DNA of 64,000 nucleotides from Chryseobacterium sp. 52 (GCF_002754245.1 NZ_PEEX01000001.1:2956001-3020000), one strand, 5' to 3'; positions 33,717 through 43,269 are shown, counted from the first letter of the stretch. Notes: generated by a model not told the origin, from the letters alone. A program made the numbers and translations.

Positions 33717-34364
33717 TTAAAGTTCTGTGATCACATAGTTCTTGAACTTATTCTTGTCAAAAACAAACATATTGGCATCCAGAACCTGGTTTTCCTTGTA
33801 TTCTTTGATGGCAATTACGGCTACATCTTTATTGTTTCCGTGCTGCTCAAGTTTTACCATCTGCTTTTTTGCAGAGTCTACAAAAATATAAACAGCTTGT
33901 ATTCCGTTGGATTTTACAGGAGTCAGTTTAATGAAATCTGCATTCACCCCGTTTATATTTTTTTTGCCGTTATAAGTTACGTTATAATCATTTCTGTAGG
34001 TTGTAAGATAATTGATAGGGGAGAACATGCTGCTGCTTCCGTTAGGTTTTGCAATCGTTACTTCCATATCATCTGCATTGATATTGTAGATTTTATTTCC
34101 GTCAAAGATCTGTTCCGTGTCCATGATCTTCAGTTTGTATTTCTCTCCTGCAGAATAATAAATTCCGGGTTCTGTTTTCGTTACCAAACCATTAAGGCCT
34201 GTTCCGAAAGAAAACTTGAAGTAAGAATTCTTTTTAGAATTGTAGTTGGCGGTAATGTCATCCAGTATCTTTTTAGCCTTTGGATCTATTTTCTGCGCAT
34301 CGGCAAATCCTACAGCACCTATTACACAACTTCCGACTATAATTTTTGAAATAATATTTTTCAT
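33717..34364 (-). CDS. lolA: LolA-like outer-membrane lipoprotein carrier
   Basis: A periplasmic protein of 215 residues with a signal peptide (about 1-23, ending Ala-Asp-Ala-Gln). It probably ferries lipoproteins from the LolCDE complex to the outer membrane. The pattern of a leading helix (Lys-Lys-Ile-Leu-Asp-Asp-Ile-Thr-Ala-Asn-Tyr), then an open beta-barrel of short strands, with Lys-Leu-Thr-Pro in the middle, fits LolA. Sequence conservation in this family is low. The position between ftsK and an LptF/G gene is the usual Flavobacteriia arrangement. Confidence 0.88.
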   Translation of the reverse strand: MKNIISKIIVGSCVIGAVGFADAQKIDPKAKKILDDITANYNSKKNSYFKFSFGTGLNGLVTKTEPGIYYSAGEKYKLKIMDTEQIFDGNKIYNINADDMEVTIAKPNGSSSMFSPINYLTTYRNDYNVTYNGKKNINGVNADFIKLTPVKSNGIQAVYIFVDSAKKQMVKLEQHGNNKDVAVIAIKEYKENQVLDANMFVFDKNKFKNYVITEL

Positions 34365-34430
34365 TTTTTTATTTAATAAACTTTAAACATTCTTATGCTT
34401 CTAAGATTAAACTTATGGAGCATTTTTCCT

Positions 34431-36977
34431 TTAGCTGCGTAAATCTTCCAAAAACTGTTCCAAAGAATGAAGGTCACTGATAATGACTTCTCTGGCTTTT
34501 GCTCCGTTGAATCCTCCTACAATACCGGTAGCTTCAAGCTGATCCATAATTCTTCCTGCTCTGTTATAGCCCAGTTTAAGCTGTCTCTGTAACATAGAAG
34601 TAGATCCCTGCTGTGTAGAAACAATGATTCTTGCTGCGTCTTCAAATAATGCATCCTTTTCATTCGGGTCAAAAGCACCTACTGTACTTGTAGAGTCCTC
34701 AGAAACAAATTCAGGAAGTGAAAATGCCGAGGAGTAGCCTTTCTGTTCTCCTATATATTCTGCAAGTCTTTCCACCTCCGGAGTATCTACGAAAGCACAC
34801 TGAAGTCTTAGGATTTCATTTCCGTTAAAATAAAGCATATCTCCCTTACCAATCAACTGATCTGCCCCCGGAGAATCAAGGATCGTCCTTGAATCCACAC
34901 TGGAAATTACTCTGAAGGCCGCTCTTGCAGGGAAATTGGCTTTAATCATCCCTGTAATTACATTCACGGAAGGTCTCTGTGTAGCAACAATCAGGTGGAT
35001 ACCTACGGCTCTTGCAAGCTGTGCCAGTCTGGCAATCGGTAGTTCAACTTCTTTTCCTGCAGTCATGATAAGGTCTGCAAACTCGTCTACTACTAAAACA
35101 ATATAAGGCAGATAACGGTGTCCGTTTTCAGGATTTAATTTTCTTTCTGTAAACTTTTTGTTGTATTCCTTTAAGTTTTTACAGAATGCATTTTTAAGAA
35201 GGTCATATCGGGTATCCATCTCTACACAAAGAGAGTTCAGCGTATTGATTACCTTATTTGTATCAGTGATGATCGCTTCTTCAGCATCCGGAAGTTTAGC
35301 CAGATAATGTCTTTCTATTTTTGAATATAATGACAGTTCCACTTTCTTAGGATCCACCATGACGAATTTCAGTTCGCTCGGGTGTTTTTTGTAAAGAAGG
35401 GAAGTAAGGATTGCGTTAATCCCTACAGATTTACCCTGTCCTGTAGCTCCTGCCATCAGTAAATGTGGCATTTTAGCCAAATCGGCCATAAAGACTTCGT
35501 TAGAAATCGTTTTTCCGAAAACCACCGGAAGGTCCATATCCGTATTCTGGAATTTGTGAGACGCAATAACAGAACGCATAGAAACCATCGTAGGATTTTT
35601 TCTCGGAACTTCGATCCCAATGGTTCCTTTTCCTGGCATTGGTGCAATAATCCTGATCCCAAGGGCAGAAAGATTCAAAGCAATGTCATCCTGAAGTTTT
35701 TTAATAGCAGCCACCCGGATTCCGGCTTCAGGAACAATTTCATACAAAGTAACTGTTGGTCCTATCGTAGCTTTGATCTCAGAAATACCTACATTGAAGT
35801 TCTTTAAAAGTCCTACAATTTTATTTTTATTTTCTTCTAATTCTTCTTTGTTAATTGAGATTTCTTCGTTACCGTAATCCTTAAGTAATTCTACTGTCGG
35901 CATCTGAAATCCTGCTAAATCAAGTTTGTGATCATACAGACCGTGTTTCTCTACAAGTTCCTGTGATTTTCTGTCTGATTCATCCAGAACGTCAATTACC
36001 GGAGCAACTTCCACATTGAATTTAATGTTGTCCTGAGCCGGCATCGAAGCTGGTGGAACCGGAGTAATGGCCGGACTTACCGGTGCCATATCAAACGCCT
36101 GTTCCGGAGTTGAAGTAGGAACAGAAGGTTTGGTGTTCAGGCTTAAGCTGACAGGCTTTTCCTCTTCCTCAAAAGAGGTATGGTTAGGCGTTGTAATCGT
36201 TTCTATATTGGTTGCAGGCTGAACTTCAGGAAATCCTTTGGGAACACTTACCGGTTCCTGTTCTTTAGCTTTTGTTTTAGGGGTAACATCTGTAACTGTT
36301 ACATTAGGAGCTGTTTCTTCAGCTTCCTCTTCAAGTTCTGCATCTGCTTCAAAGTTTTCCTCGGAGCTAGGCATCATGGATTTAACCCTGCCGATGGTAT
36401 TGTCATTGATCTGATCCAGTTTAGATTTAATAGAGCTTGGACGAAGATTGAATTCCAGAATGAAATATAATAAGATACTGGAAGCCAATACCAGCCAAAG
36501 ACCTACAGATCCGATGATGGCATTCAGATAATCCATAATCTGGTAGCCGTATACACCGCCCAATACCCCTTGGCCTTTTGTCACTGCTCCCATGAAAATA
36601 GGTAGCCAGCAGATGAAAAATAAAGAATGTCCGATTGTTTTCCAGGGTTTGAAGGTTCTCTTTTTAAGGATAAGGGTTCCTACAACGAGAAATAAGAAGG
36701 CAATAATAAATGAGGCGATACCTATGCTTTCGAATATGAAAATATTTCCCAGCCAGTCGCCAACCTTCCCAAAAATATTTGAAGATGTTATTGTTTTGTC
36801 TGTCATAGTTCCTGCCTGGCTCTGATCTGCCTTCCAGTTCATCAAATAAGAGACGAATGAAAATGCCAGAACGACAGAAAAAAGTATAAAGGTAAGCCCG
36901 AAAAATATACGGGGCTTAGATAAGATTTTGCCTTTATCAGGCGATTCCGTCTGTTTTGTTTGTGTCTTTTTATCCAT
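34431..36977 (-). CDS. ftsK: DNA translocase FtsK
   Basis: A hexameric motor at the division septum that pumps DNA and helps resolve chromosome dimers. The 848 residues have membrane helices at about 25-46, 85-103, 115-132 and 155-175. A Pro/Glu/Thr-rich linker (about 205-320) follows. The RecA-like motor has Walker A at 510-517 (Gly-Ala-Thr-Gly-Gln-Gly-Lys-Ser) and Walker B Val-Leu-Val-Val-Asp-Glu-Phe-Ala-Asp. The C-terminal winged-helix gamma domain (from about 785, Gln-Arg-Gln-Leu-Lys-Leu-Gly-Tyr-Asn-Arg-Ala) reads orienting sequences. First gene of the group; a -7 box lies at 36992-36999. Confidence 0.97.
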   Translation of the reverse strand: MDKKTQTKQTESPDKGKILSKPRIFFGLTFILFSVVLAFSFVSYLMNWKADQSQAGTMTDKTITSSNIFGKVGDWLGNIFIFESIGIASFIIAFLFLVVGTLILKKRTFKPWKTIGHSLFFICWLPIFMGAVTKGQGVLGGVYGYQIMDYLNAIIGSVGLWLVLASSILLYFILEFNLRPSSIKSKLDQINDNTIGRVKSMMPSSEENFEADAELEEEAEETAPNVTVTDVTPKTKAKEQEPVSVPKGFPEVQPATNIETITTPNHTSFEEEEKPVSLSLNTKPSVPTSTPEQAFDMAPVSPAITPVPPASMPAQDNIKFNVEVAPVIDVLDESDRKSQELVEKHGLYDHKLDLAGFQMPTVELLKDYGNEEISINKEELEENKNKIVGLLKNFNVGISEIKATIGPTVTLYEIVPEAGIRVAAIKKLQDDIALNLSALGIRIIAPMPGKGTIGIEVPRKNPTMVSMRSVIASHKFQNTDMDLPVVFGKTISNEVFMADLAKMPHLLMAGATGQGKSVGINAILTSLLYKKHPSELKFVMVDPKKVELSLYSKIERHYLAKLPDAEEAIITDTNKVINTLNSLCVEMDTRYDLLKNAFCKNLKEYNKKFTERKLNPENGHRYLPYIVLVVDEFADLIMTAGKEVELPIARLAQLARAVGIHLIVATQRPSVNVITGMIKANFPARAAFRVISSVDSRTILDSPGADQLIGKGDMLYFNGNEILRLQCAFVDTPEVERLAEYIGEQKGYSSAFSLPEFVSEDSTSTVGAFDPNEKDALFEDAARIIVSTQQGSTSMLQRQLKLGYNRAGRIMDQLEATGIVGGFNGAKAREVIISDLHSLEQFLEDLRS

Positions 36978-36991
36978 AATATCAATGTGGG

Positions 36992-36999
36992 CAAATTTA
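36992..36999 (-). promoter_or_regulatory. -7 box of ftsK
   Basis: On the minus strand TAAATTTG matches TAnnTTTG, 15 nt before the ftsK start. No TTG at the expected -33 spacing. Confidence 0.4.
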
Positions 37000-37125
37000 A
37001 TGTTTTTTCAACATTAATAGAATCTTTTTTTATTCAAAAGATAGCGTAATTTAGGTTTATTTTTTAAAATTACATCGCGTTTTTCAGATATTTTTTTCCA
37101 TTAAAATGTAATACAACAGGTGTTT

Positions 37126-37170
37126 TTTGAACTAGTTCAAATGCCGGTAATTATAGCGTTACTAATTTTG
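37126..37170 (+). promoter_or_regulatory. Crp/Fnr-type palindrome plus -7 box
   Basis: TTTGAACTAGTTCAAA (37126-37141) is a perfect 16-bp palindrome of the form TTGA-N6-TCAA, the shape of Crp/Fnr-superfamily sites. The -7 box TAATTTTG lies at 37163-37170 and no -33 element is present. The palindrome centre is about 42-44 nt before the predicted start of transcription, the class II activator position. The second gene downstream encodes a Crp/Fnr-family protein. Confidence 0.6.
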
Positions 37171-37198
37171 TTCCATAAAATTTAAAATCGGAAAAAAC

Positions 37199-37843
37199 AT
37201 GAAAAATTTATTTAAAAGTATGGCAGCCTTATGCCTGACTTTATTTTCATTATTATCAACTAACGCACAACAAAAAAGAAACATGGAAAACACAGCCTTA
37301 TTAATAATCGATATACAGAATGATTATTTTCCGGGAGGGAAAATGGAATTGGCCGGAGCTGAAAAAGCAGGTCACAATACGCAGAAAATACTGGAATATT
37401 TCAGGAAAAACAACCTTCCTGTAGTGCATATTAAACATGTTGCAGAAAATGAAGGAGCCGGTTTTTTTCTACCCAATACTTCCGGAGCTGAAATCAATAC
37501 TTTGGTTTCACCAAAAAACGGTGAAAAAATAATCATCAAGCATTTCCCAAATAGTTTTAGAGAAACAGACCTGTTGGTATATCTACAGAAAGCCGGGATC
37601 AAAAACCTTGTTGTTACGGGGATGATGACAGATGTGTGTGTAGACTCTACCATCAGAGCTGCTTTTGATCTTGGATTTCATAATACCGTTATCGGAGATG
37701 CTACGGCAACCAGAGAAAGAGATCTGAACGGACAGACTGTAAAAGCTGAAGATCTGCAACAATCTTTTCTGGCCGGGATATCTGCCTTGGGAGGGTTGTA
37801 TGCGAAAATTACCAATACAAGAGAATTTCTGACAGGAAAATGA
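37199..37843 (+). CDS. Secreted isochorismatase-fold cysteine hydrolase
   Basis: A 214-residue member of the isochorismatase-like superfamily, whose enzymes hydrolyse amides or vinyl ethers of small molecules. The catalytic triad is visible as Asp38 (Ile-Ile-Asp-Ile-Gln-Asn-Asp-Tyr-Phe), Lys114 (Ile-Ile-Ile-Lys-His-Phe) and Cys147 (Thr-Asp-Val-Cys-Val-Asp-Ser). Unusually a signal peptide (about 1-23, Leu-Ser-Thr-Asn-Ala-Gln) precedes the domain, so the enzyme would be periplasmic; most relatives are cytoplasmic. A start at Met29 would give a cytoplasmic form and cannot be excluded, but the promoter position favours the longer one. Likely cotranscribed with the Crp/Fnr gene 75 nt on. Confidence 0.9.
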   Translation: MKNLFKSMAALCLTLFSLLSTNAQQKRNMENTALLIIDIQNDYFPGGKMELAGAEKAGHNTQKILEYFRKNNLPVVHIKHVAENEGAGFFLPNTSGAEINTLVSPKNGEKIIIKHFPNSFRETDLLVYLQKAGIKNLVVTGMMTDVCVDSTIRAAFDLGFHNTVIGDATATRERDLNGQTVKAEDLQQSFLAGISALGGLYAKITNTREFLTGK

Positions 37844-37918
37844 TTTCAACACCTTAAAATAGCTTCATAAAGGTATTTGTAATATAGGTATCTTTATGTT
37901 GTATAAGTATAAAAGATT

Positions 37919-38500
37919 ATGTTTGACCTTCTCTATAAAAATACCAGCAGATATATTGTGCTTTCTTCTGAAGATTTCAAACAGTTTGCAGGATGTTTTA
38001 AGTCTCATACATTTAAAAAGAAAGAAGTTGTGCTCAAGGAAGGTGATTATTGCCTTTTTGAAGGATTTGTGATAAGCGGTTGTTTTAAAGTTTACTATTT
38101 GAATGAAACAGGATCTGAACAAACTTTGTATTTTGCGGTAGAAGGTTGGTGGATCACGGATATTGACAGCCTGATCAATAATGTCCCAAGCATATTGAAT
38201 ATAGAAGCCCTCGAAGACAGCGAAGTTCTGATGATCACAAAAAAGGATAAAGAAAAACTGTATGAGGATATGCCTCAGATAGAAAAACTTTTCAGAATGA
38301 TGAACCAGCAGTCGTCTGTAGCTCTCCAGAGGAGAATTCTTTCTTTAACAGGTAAGACAGCAGATAAGCGTTATCTTGAATTTTTAGAAAAATATCCGGG
38401 GCTGGAGCAGAGGTTGACCCAGCAGCAGGTTGCTTCTTATCTTGGAATTACCCACGAGTTTTTAAGCAAGATCAGAAAAAAGACGTCTCTGGAAAAATAA
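37919..38500 (+). CDS. Crp/Fnr-family transcription regulator
   Basis: A 193-residue regulator: a cyclic-nucleotide-binding-type barrel (about 20-115, Glu-Gly-Asp-Tyr-Cys-Leu-Phe-Glu-Gly-Phe) joined by a dimer helix to a C-terminal helix-turn-helix (Leu-Thr-Gln-Gln-Gln-Val-Ala-Ser-Tyr-Leu-Gly-Ile-Thr-His-Glu-Phe-Leu-Ser, about 166-183). The cNMP phosphate-binding Arg-Ser pair is not evident and there is no Fnr-type N-terminal cysteine cluster, so the signal is unknown. Probably controls its own operon via the palindrome at 37126-37141. Confidence 0.9.
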   Translation: MFDLLYKNTSRYIVLSSEDFKQFAGCFKSHTFKKKEVVLKEGDYCLFEGFVISGCFKVYYLNETGSEQTLYFAVEGWWITDIDSLINNVPSILNIEALEDSEVLMITKKDKEKLYEDMPQIEKLFRMMNQQSSVALQRRILSLTGKTADKRYLEFLEKYPGLEQRLTQQQVASYLGITHEFLSKIRKKTSLEK

Positions 38501-38845
38501 TGTAAACCTGCCTGTTTAATTCAAAAAATGGGCTTGCAATCTTTCATGATAAGTGAGTGTTGTATTTCGTAAACAGACTTCAATTTAATATTAATAATTA
38601 ATTTATTGATATTTAGTTAGTTGTATTGTTTGGTGGAAATTTGAGATAGAAGATTTCAATGAAGCGGATAGGTAGAATGAATCCAGATGCCTGGTTTTTT
38701 AGAAATTGAATTTTCCTTAATGAATTTGGCGTTATTAAGAATCGTTCAAAATAACTGAAATAGGCTTTAAAGTGACAAAAAACAGCTTTTTTTAGTCTCT
38801 TTGTTGTTTATCATCCTTATTTTTGCATGTCAAGTAAAATAAATC
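38501..38845. other. Intergenic region before ccsBA
   Basis: A 345-nt stretch of A/T-rich DNA. The only feature I can support is a -7 box, TATTTTTG, at 38818-38825, 20 nt before the ccsBA start. TTTG at 38800-38803 is too close to be a normal -33. No coding frame, repeat or RNA structure stands out. Confidence 0.5.
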
Positions 38846-41800
38846 ATGAAGAAGCTCCAAGATATTCTTATCTCAACCAGAACAATGGCTGTGCTGTTAC
38901 TGGTGTATGCATTTGCGATGGCTTATGCAACGTTCTTAGAAAACGACTACGGAACTCCTACAGCTAAAGCTCTAATTTATGAAGCAAAATGGTTCGAACT
39001 GATCATGTTTCTGCTCATTCTCAACTTCGTAGGAAATATCGCAAGATACAGACTGTGGAAAAGAGAGAAATGGCCAGTGCTGGTTTTTCACCTTGCTTTT
39101 ATCCTTATTTTTATAGGGGGTGCTATCACAAGATACATCAGTTTTGAAGGCACAATGCACATCAGGGAAGGAGAAACCTCCAACGAGATTGTGACCGATA
39201 AAAACTTCTTTAAGATCCAGATTGAGGATAAAGGAGATGTTCTTAACTATAAGGATGTTCCTTATCTGATGTCTCCTCTGCATAAAGACTTGAAAGCCAC
39301 CTACGATTTCCACGGGAAAGAAGTAAAGGTTTTTACAAAAGACTATATCCAGAGAAAAAAAGACAGCTTAATTGCTGAGCCTAACGGTGCAGAATACCTT
39401 CACCTGGTTTCTACAGGAACGACCGGAAGACAGAATATCTACATCAAACCGGGAGAGACAAAATCCATTAACGGTACTTTGGTGACGTTCAACAGAGCGA
39501 TCGAAGGGGCAGTAGAATTTAAAAAAGAAGACGGAAAAATATTCATCAAAACACCTGTTGATGCAGCCTTTATGACCATGGCAACGCAGGCTACAGGAAG
39601 TACTAAAAAAGATGAATTCCAGCCTTTGGTGTTGAGAAGTTTATATACCATCAACGAATTGAAGCTGGTTGTACCTGAAGGTCTTAAAAAAGGAAGGCTG
39701 ATGGCTTTCGAAGGCGATAAAAAGAAAGACGCGATGGTTCCGGATGTTCTTAGAATAGAACTTCAGGGCCCAAAAACAAAACAATTGGTTGATCTTTCTG
39801 TAGAAAAAGGAAATCCAAATGCCTTTAAACAGGTAACGATGGACGGACTGAATATTATGGTAGGTTTCGGACCTAAAGTATATAATACCCCTTTCTCACT
39901 TAAGCTTGATGACTTCATTATGGAAACCTATCCTGGAAGTACATCTCCAAGTGCTTATGAAAGTCATGTAAAGATTATTGATGAAGGAAAAGAAACTCCT
40001 TATAAAATCTATATGAACCACGTTCTTAACCATAAAGGATACCGTTTCTTCCAGTCAAGTTTTGACCCGGACAGAATGGGGACAGTACTTTCTGTAAACC
40101 ACGATTTCTGGGGAACAATTATTTCTTATATCGGATATGGACTTTTATTCCTGGGGATGTTTGTGATTTTCTTCTGGAAAGGAACGCATTTCTGGAAATT
40201 AAACAAAATGCTGACTGATGTCAACAAAAAGAAAACAGCAGCAGTAGTTTTAGTCTTGTTAAGTTTAGGCTTAAACGCACAGAAAATTGAAACCCACGGG
40301 ACAACTGACGGAAGCAGAGAACATATACATGTAGAAGGTGACAATCATTCTCACGCTCCCGCTCCGTCTGCCCAACCGCTTGATGGTGCTGCTCCAAAGC
40401 AGAACTCTCTGGCAACACCAATGGGCAAAATGAAATCCATCTCTCCTGATGAAATCATTGCAAGAAACAGGATCAGCAAAGAACATGCAGATAAATTCGG
40501 ATACCTTTTGGTTCAGAATTTCGATGGAAGAATTGTTCCTATCAATACAGAAGCGCTGGATGTTTTAAGAAAACTTTATAAAAAAGACGAATTCAAGGGA
40601 ACAGACGGGAAGTCTCTTACGGCTAACCAATGGTTCTTATCGATTAATACAGATACACCAAGCTGGACAATGGTTCCTATGATCAAAGTAGGAACGAAAG
40701 GAGGTGATGAGCTAAAGAACAAAACAAAAGCGGATGATGATGGATATACTTCATTAATGAACCTTTTCCCGGCAGATGCAAACGGTAATCTGACTTATGT
40801 TTTAGAGCATGATTATAATATGGCATTCCGTAAAAAACCTGCTGAGCAGACTAATTATGACAAAGAAGTAATTTCTGTAAACGAAAGAGTTCAGATCTTT
40901 AATGAGTTCTTCAGTGGACAGTTCATGAGAATAGTTCCAGTGAAAAATGACGCCAACCATACATGGCATTCATGGCTTGATCAGAAGTTCGAGCCGGATA
41001 TGGAATCACAGCAGGTGATGGGACCCTATTTTGCAGAAGCTCTTACAGCACAGAAGACAGGAAACTGGAGCAAAGCAGATACAGAGCTGGTAAAGCTTTC
41101 AGAATATCAGCAGAAATGGGGTAAGGCAGTTGTTCCTGCAAAATCTAAAGTTGACCTTGAGGTTTTCATGAATACAGTGAATATCAATTTCAAATTATTG
41201 ATTTTCTATACCTTAATTGGAGGACTTCTTCTGATTTTAGGATTTGTGGAATTATTTAAGTCTAATAAAATTTTAACTAAAGTCATCAAAATAATCATTG
41301 CTGTAGGTTTAGTAGGGTATTTATGCCATTTCTTAGGTCTTGTTGCAAGATGGTATATCTCTGGACATGCACCTTGGAGTAACGGATATGAAGCTATTAT
41401 CTTTATCTCGTGGGTAGGTATTACAGCAGGCCTTGTGCTTTACAGAAATGCCAATGCACTGATCCCTGCTGCCGGATTTATGGTTGCTGTTATTATGATG
41501 GGATTTGCACACGGAGGTTCAGCTCTTGATCCGCAGATTACACCGCTGGTTCCTGTATTGAAATCTTACTGGTTGATTGTCCATGTGGCAATTATTACAT
41601 CCAGTTACGGTTTCTTCGCATTGTCCATGATTATTGCTGTGATCAGTTTGGTATTCTTTATTATTGCAAGCAAAGACAATCATAAGCAACATCACGATAC
41701 TACATTGAAAGAATTAGCTATTGTTTCAGAAATGTCACTGACAATCGGTCTTTTTGCCTTAACAGTAGGAAACTTCTTAGGAGGGATCTGGGCTAACGAA

Positions 41801-42115
41801 TCATGGGGGAGATACTGGAGCTGGGACCCGAAAGAAACATGGGCTTTCATCTCAATTATGGTGTATGCTTTTGTATTGCACATGAGATTGGTTCCGGGAT
41901 TAAGAAGCAGATGGGCATTCCACGTAGCGACCATGTTTGCATTCTGTTCTATGGTAATGACCTATTTCGGAGTTAATTATTACCTGAGCGGACTTCACTC
42001 TTATGCAGCAGGAGATCCGGTTCCGGTTCCGGCATGGGTATATATCGGATTGGGAACGATGCTGCTTTTATCAGCTGTTTCCTATTTCAAGTTTAAAGCA
42101 TTAATGAAGAAGTAA
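38846..42115 (+). CDS. ccsBA: Fused CcsB/ResB-CcsA cytochrome c synthetase
   Basis: A system II cytochrome c maturation protein that exports haem and attaches it to apocytochromes. The 1089 residues join a ResB/CcsB part (membrane segments at about 13-32, 48-63 and 77-95, a large periplasmic region, then another segment near 425-445) to a CcsA part from about residue 780. The CcsA part has the haem-binding WWD-type loop Trp-Ala-Asn-Glu-Ser-Trp-Gly-Arg-Tyr-Trp-Ser-Trp-Asp-Pro-Lys-Glu-Thr-Trp near 985-1005. Conserved His residues flank it (for example Gly-Phe-Ala-His-Gly-Gly). A His-rich patch (Glu-His-Ile-His-Val-Glu-Gly-Asp-Asn-His-Ser-His, about 492-503) in the central region is notable. Confidence 0.95.
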   Translation: MKKLQDILISTRTMAVLLLVYAFAMAYATFLENDYGTPTAKALIYEAKWFELIMFLLILNFVGNIARYRLWKREKWPVLVFHLAFILIFIGGAITRYISFEGTMHIREGETSNEIVTDKNFFKIQIEDKGDVLNYKDVPYLMSPLHKDLKATYDFHGKEVKVFTKDYIQRKKDSLIAEPNGAEYLHLVSTGTTGRQNIYIKPGETKSINGTLVTFNRAIEGAVEFKKEDGKIFIKTPVDAAFMTMATQATGSTKKDEFQPLVLRSLYTINELKLVVPEGLKKGRLMAFEGDKKKDAMVPDVLRIELQGPKTKQLVDLSVEKGNPNAFKQVTMDGLNIMVGFGPKVYNTPFSLKLDDFIMETYPGSTSPSAYESHVKIIDEGKETPYKIYMNHVLNHKGYRFFQSSFDPDRMGTVLSVNHDFWGTIISYIGYGLLFLGMFVIFFWKGTHFWKLNKMLTDVNKKKTAAVVLVLLSLGLNAQKIETHGTTDGSREHIHVEGDNHSHAPAPSAQPLDGAAPKQNSLATPMGKMKSISPDEIIARNRISKEHADKFGYLLVQNFDGRIVPINTEALDVLRKLYKKDEFKGTDGKSLTANQWFLSINTDTPSWTMVPMIKVGTKGGDELKNKTKADDDGYTSLMNLFPADANGNLTYVLEHDYNMAFRKKPAEQTNYDKEVISVNERVQIFNEFFSGQFMRIVPVKNDANHTWHSWLDQKFEPDMESQQVMGPYFAEALTAQKTGNWSKADTELVKLSEYQQKWGKAVVPAKSKVDLEVFMNTVNINFKLLIFYTLIGGLLLILGFVELFKSNKILTKVIKIIIAVGLVGYLCHFLGLVARWYISGHAPWSNGYEAIIFISWVGITAGLVLYRNANALIPAAGFMVAVIMMGFAHGGSALDPQITPLVPVLKSYWLIVHVAIITSSYGFFALSMIIAVISLVFFIIASKDNHKQHHDTTLKELAIVSEMSLTIGLFALTVGNFLGGIWANESWGRYWSWDPKETWAFISIMVYAFVLHMRLVPGLRSRWAFHVATMFAFCSMVMTYFGVNYYLSGLHSYAAGDPVPVPAWVYIGLGTMLLLSAVSYFKFKALMKK

Positions 42116-42134
42116 TTCTTTTAAATATAAAATC

Positions 42135-42166
42135 AAATCCCGGAATACATTTTCCGGGATTTTTTT
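42135..42166 (+). terminator. Terminator of ccsBA
   Basis: A perfect 11-bp stem (AAATCCCGGAA / TTCCGGGATTT) with a 6-nt loop is followed by six T residues, 20 nt after the stop. Confidence 0.9.
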
Positions 42167-42194
42167 GTGCTTTTTTGCTTGATTAAATAGTATA

Positions 42195-42291
42195 GATGCT
42201 TCGACTCCGCTCAGCATGACCAATCACCACCAATACATTCACATGAAATGATTAGTATTAGAGCTGTCATGCTGAGCGAAGCCGAAGCATC
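42195..42291. repeat. Dispersed inverted repeat (TTCGACTCCGCTCAGCATG type)
   Basis: Arms 42195-42220 and 42266-42291 are 26 nt each with 24 matches, separated by 45 nt. The arms are G/C-richer than the neighbourhood and contain the word CGCTCAGCATGAC. From memory, similar words recur between genes across many Flavobacteriia. It lies after a terminator and before the SPFH gene, so it is probably not part of a transcript. Confidence 0.7.
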
Positions 42292-42399
42292 GAATTCCTA
42301 AAAATAATAGAAGTAAAAAACTCCAAACTTTTAACCCAAGATTCAAAACTAATTTATATCTTTATGATATCAAAATAATATCAAATTAAAATTACAATC

Positions 42400-43263
42400 A
42401 TGGAAAAAGTTTTAAAGCCTATGTCGGGCTATCTTGCATTAGTATTCTGTCTGGTTTTATTTGCCGGATCTGTTTATTTTTTTATTTCTGGAGTTGACCA
42501 AAGCATAACGTTTGTTATTCTTGCAATGCTTTGCTTTTTGCTGTTTTGCTTCTTCCTGAAGGGGTTGATGATCATTCAGCCTAATCATTCAAGAGTTCTG
42601 AATTTCTTCGGAAAATATGTTGGAAGCGTAAAGGATAATGGACTATTTTTTATCAATCCATTGTATTCATCACAGAAAATGTCACTGCGTTCAGAAAACC
42701 TTCAGGGGCAGACTTTGAAAGTAAATGACAAAATGGGTAACCCTATTGAAATTGGAGTGGTCATGGTTTGGAAAGTAGGAGATACTTATAAAGCAGCTTT
42801 TGATGTTGAACGGTATTCAGACTTTGTAAAAATGCAGAGTGAAGCGGCGGTGCGTCATTTAGCGATGAGTTTTCCTTATGATAATTTAGAAGACGATCAT
42901 GCGCCGATTACTTTGAGAGAAGGGGGTGAGAAGATCAATTCTATTTTGGAGCAGGAACTTACAGACCGTCTTTCAAAAGCCGGAATTATCATTCAGGAAG
43001 CGAGAATTTCTCACCTGGCTTATGCTTCAGAAATTGCAGGTGCTATGCTTCAGAGACAGCAGGCAACGGCTATTGTAGCAGCAAGAACCAAAATCGTGGA
43101 AGGTGCCGTAGGAATGGTAGACCTGGCATTGAAAAAGCTTTCAGAAGAGAATATTGTAGAGCTTGATGACGAAAGAAAAGCAGCTATGGTAAGCAATTTA
43201 ATGGTGGTACTTTGTGGCGAAAAAGCAGCTCAACCCATCCTAAATGCAGGAACTCTGTATTAA
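42400..43263 (+). CDS. SPFH/band-7 membrane protein
   Basis: A 287-residue flotillin-like protein. Two hydrophobic segments (about 12-30 and 36-54) precede an SPFH domain with Ile-Gln-Pro-Asn-His-Ser-Arg-Val-Leu (about 59-67), [11 protein letters not shown], and a long helix with [11 protein letters not shown]. SPFH proteins form oligomeric membrane platforms, often controlling proteases; the partner here is unknown. A ribbon-helix-helix gene follows 156 nt downstream. Confidence 0.93.
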   Translation: MEKVLKPMSGYLALVFCLVLFAGSVYFFISGVDQSITFVILAMLCFLLFCFFLKGLMIIQPNHSRVLNFFGKYVGSVKDNGLFFINPLYSSQKMSLRSENLQGQTLKVNDKMGNPIEIGVVMVWKVGDTYKAAFDVERYSDFVKMQSEAAVRHLAMSFPYDNLEDDHAPITLREGGEKINSILEQELTDRLSKAGIIIQEARISHLAYASEIAGAMLQRQQATAIVAARTKIVEGAVGMVDLALKKLSEENIVELDDERKAAMVSNLMVVLCGEKAAQPILNAGTLY

Positions 43264-43269
43264 AAAAGA

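Noticed and set aside
33711..34349. Long plus-strand open frame across the lolA gene
   Set aside because: It is the antisense of lolA, which has a signal peptide, family pattern and operon context.
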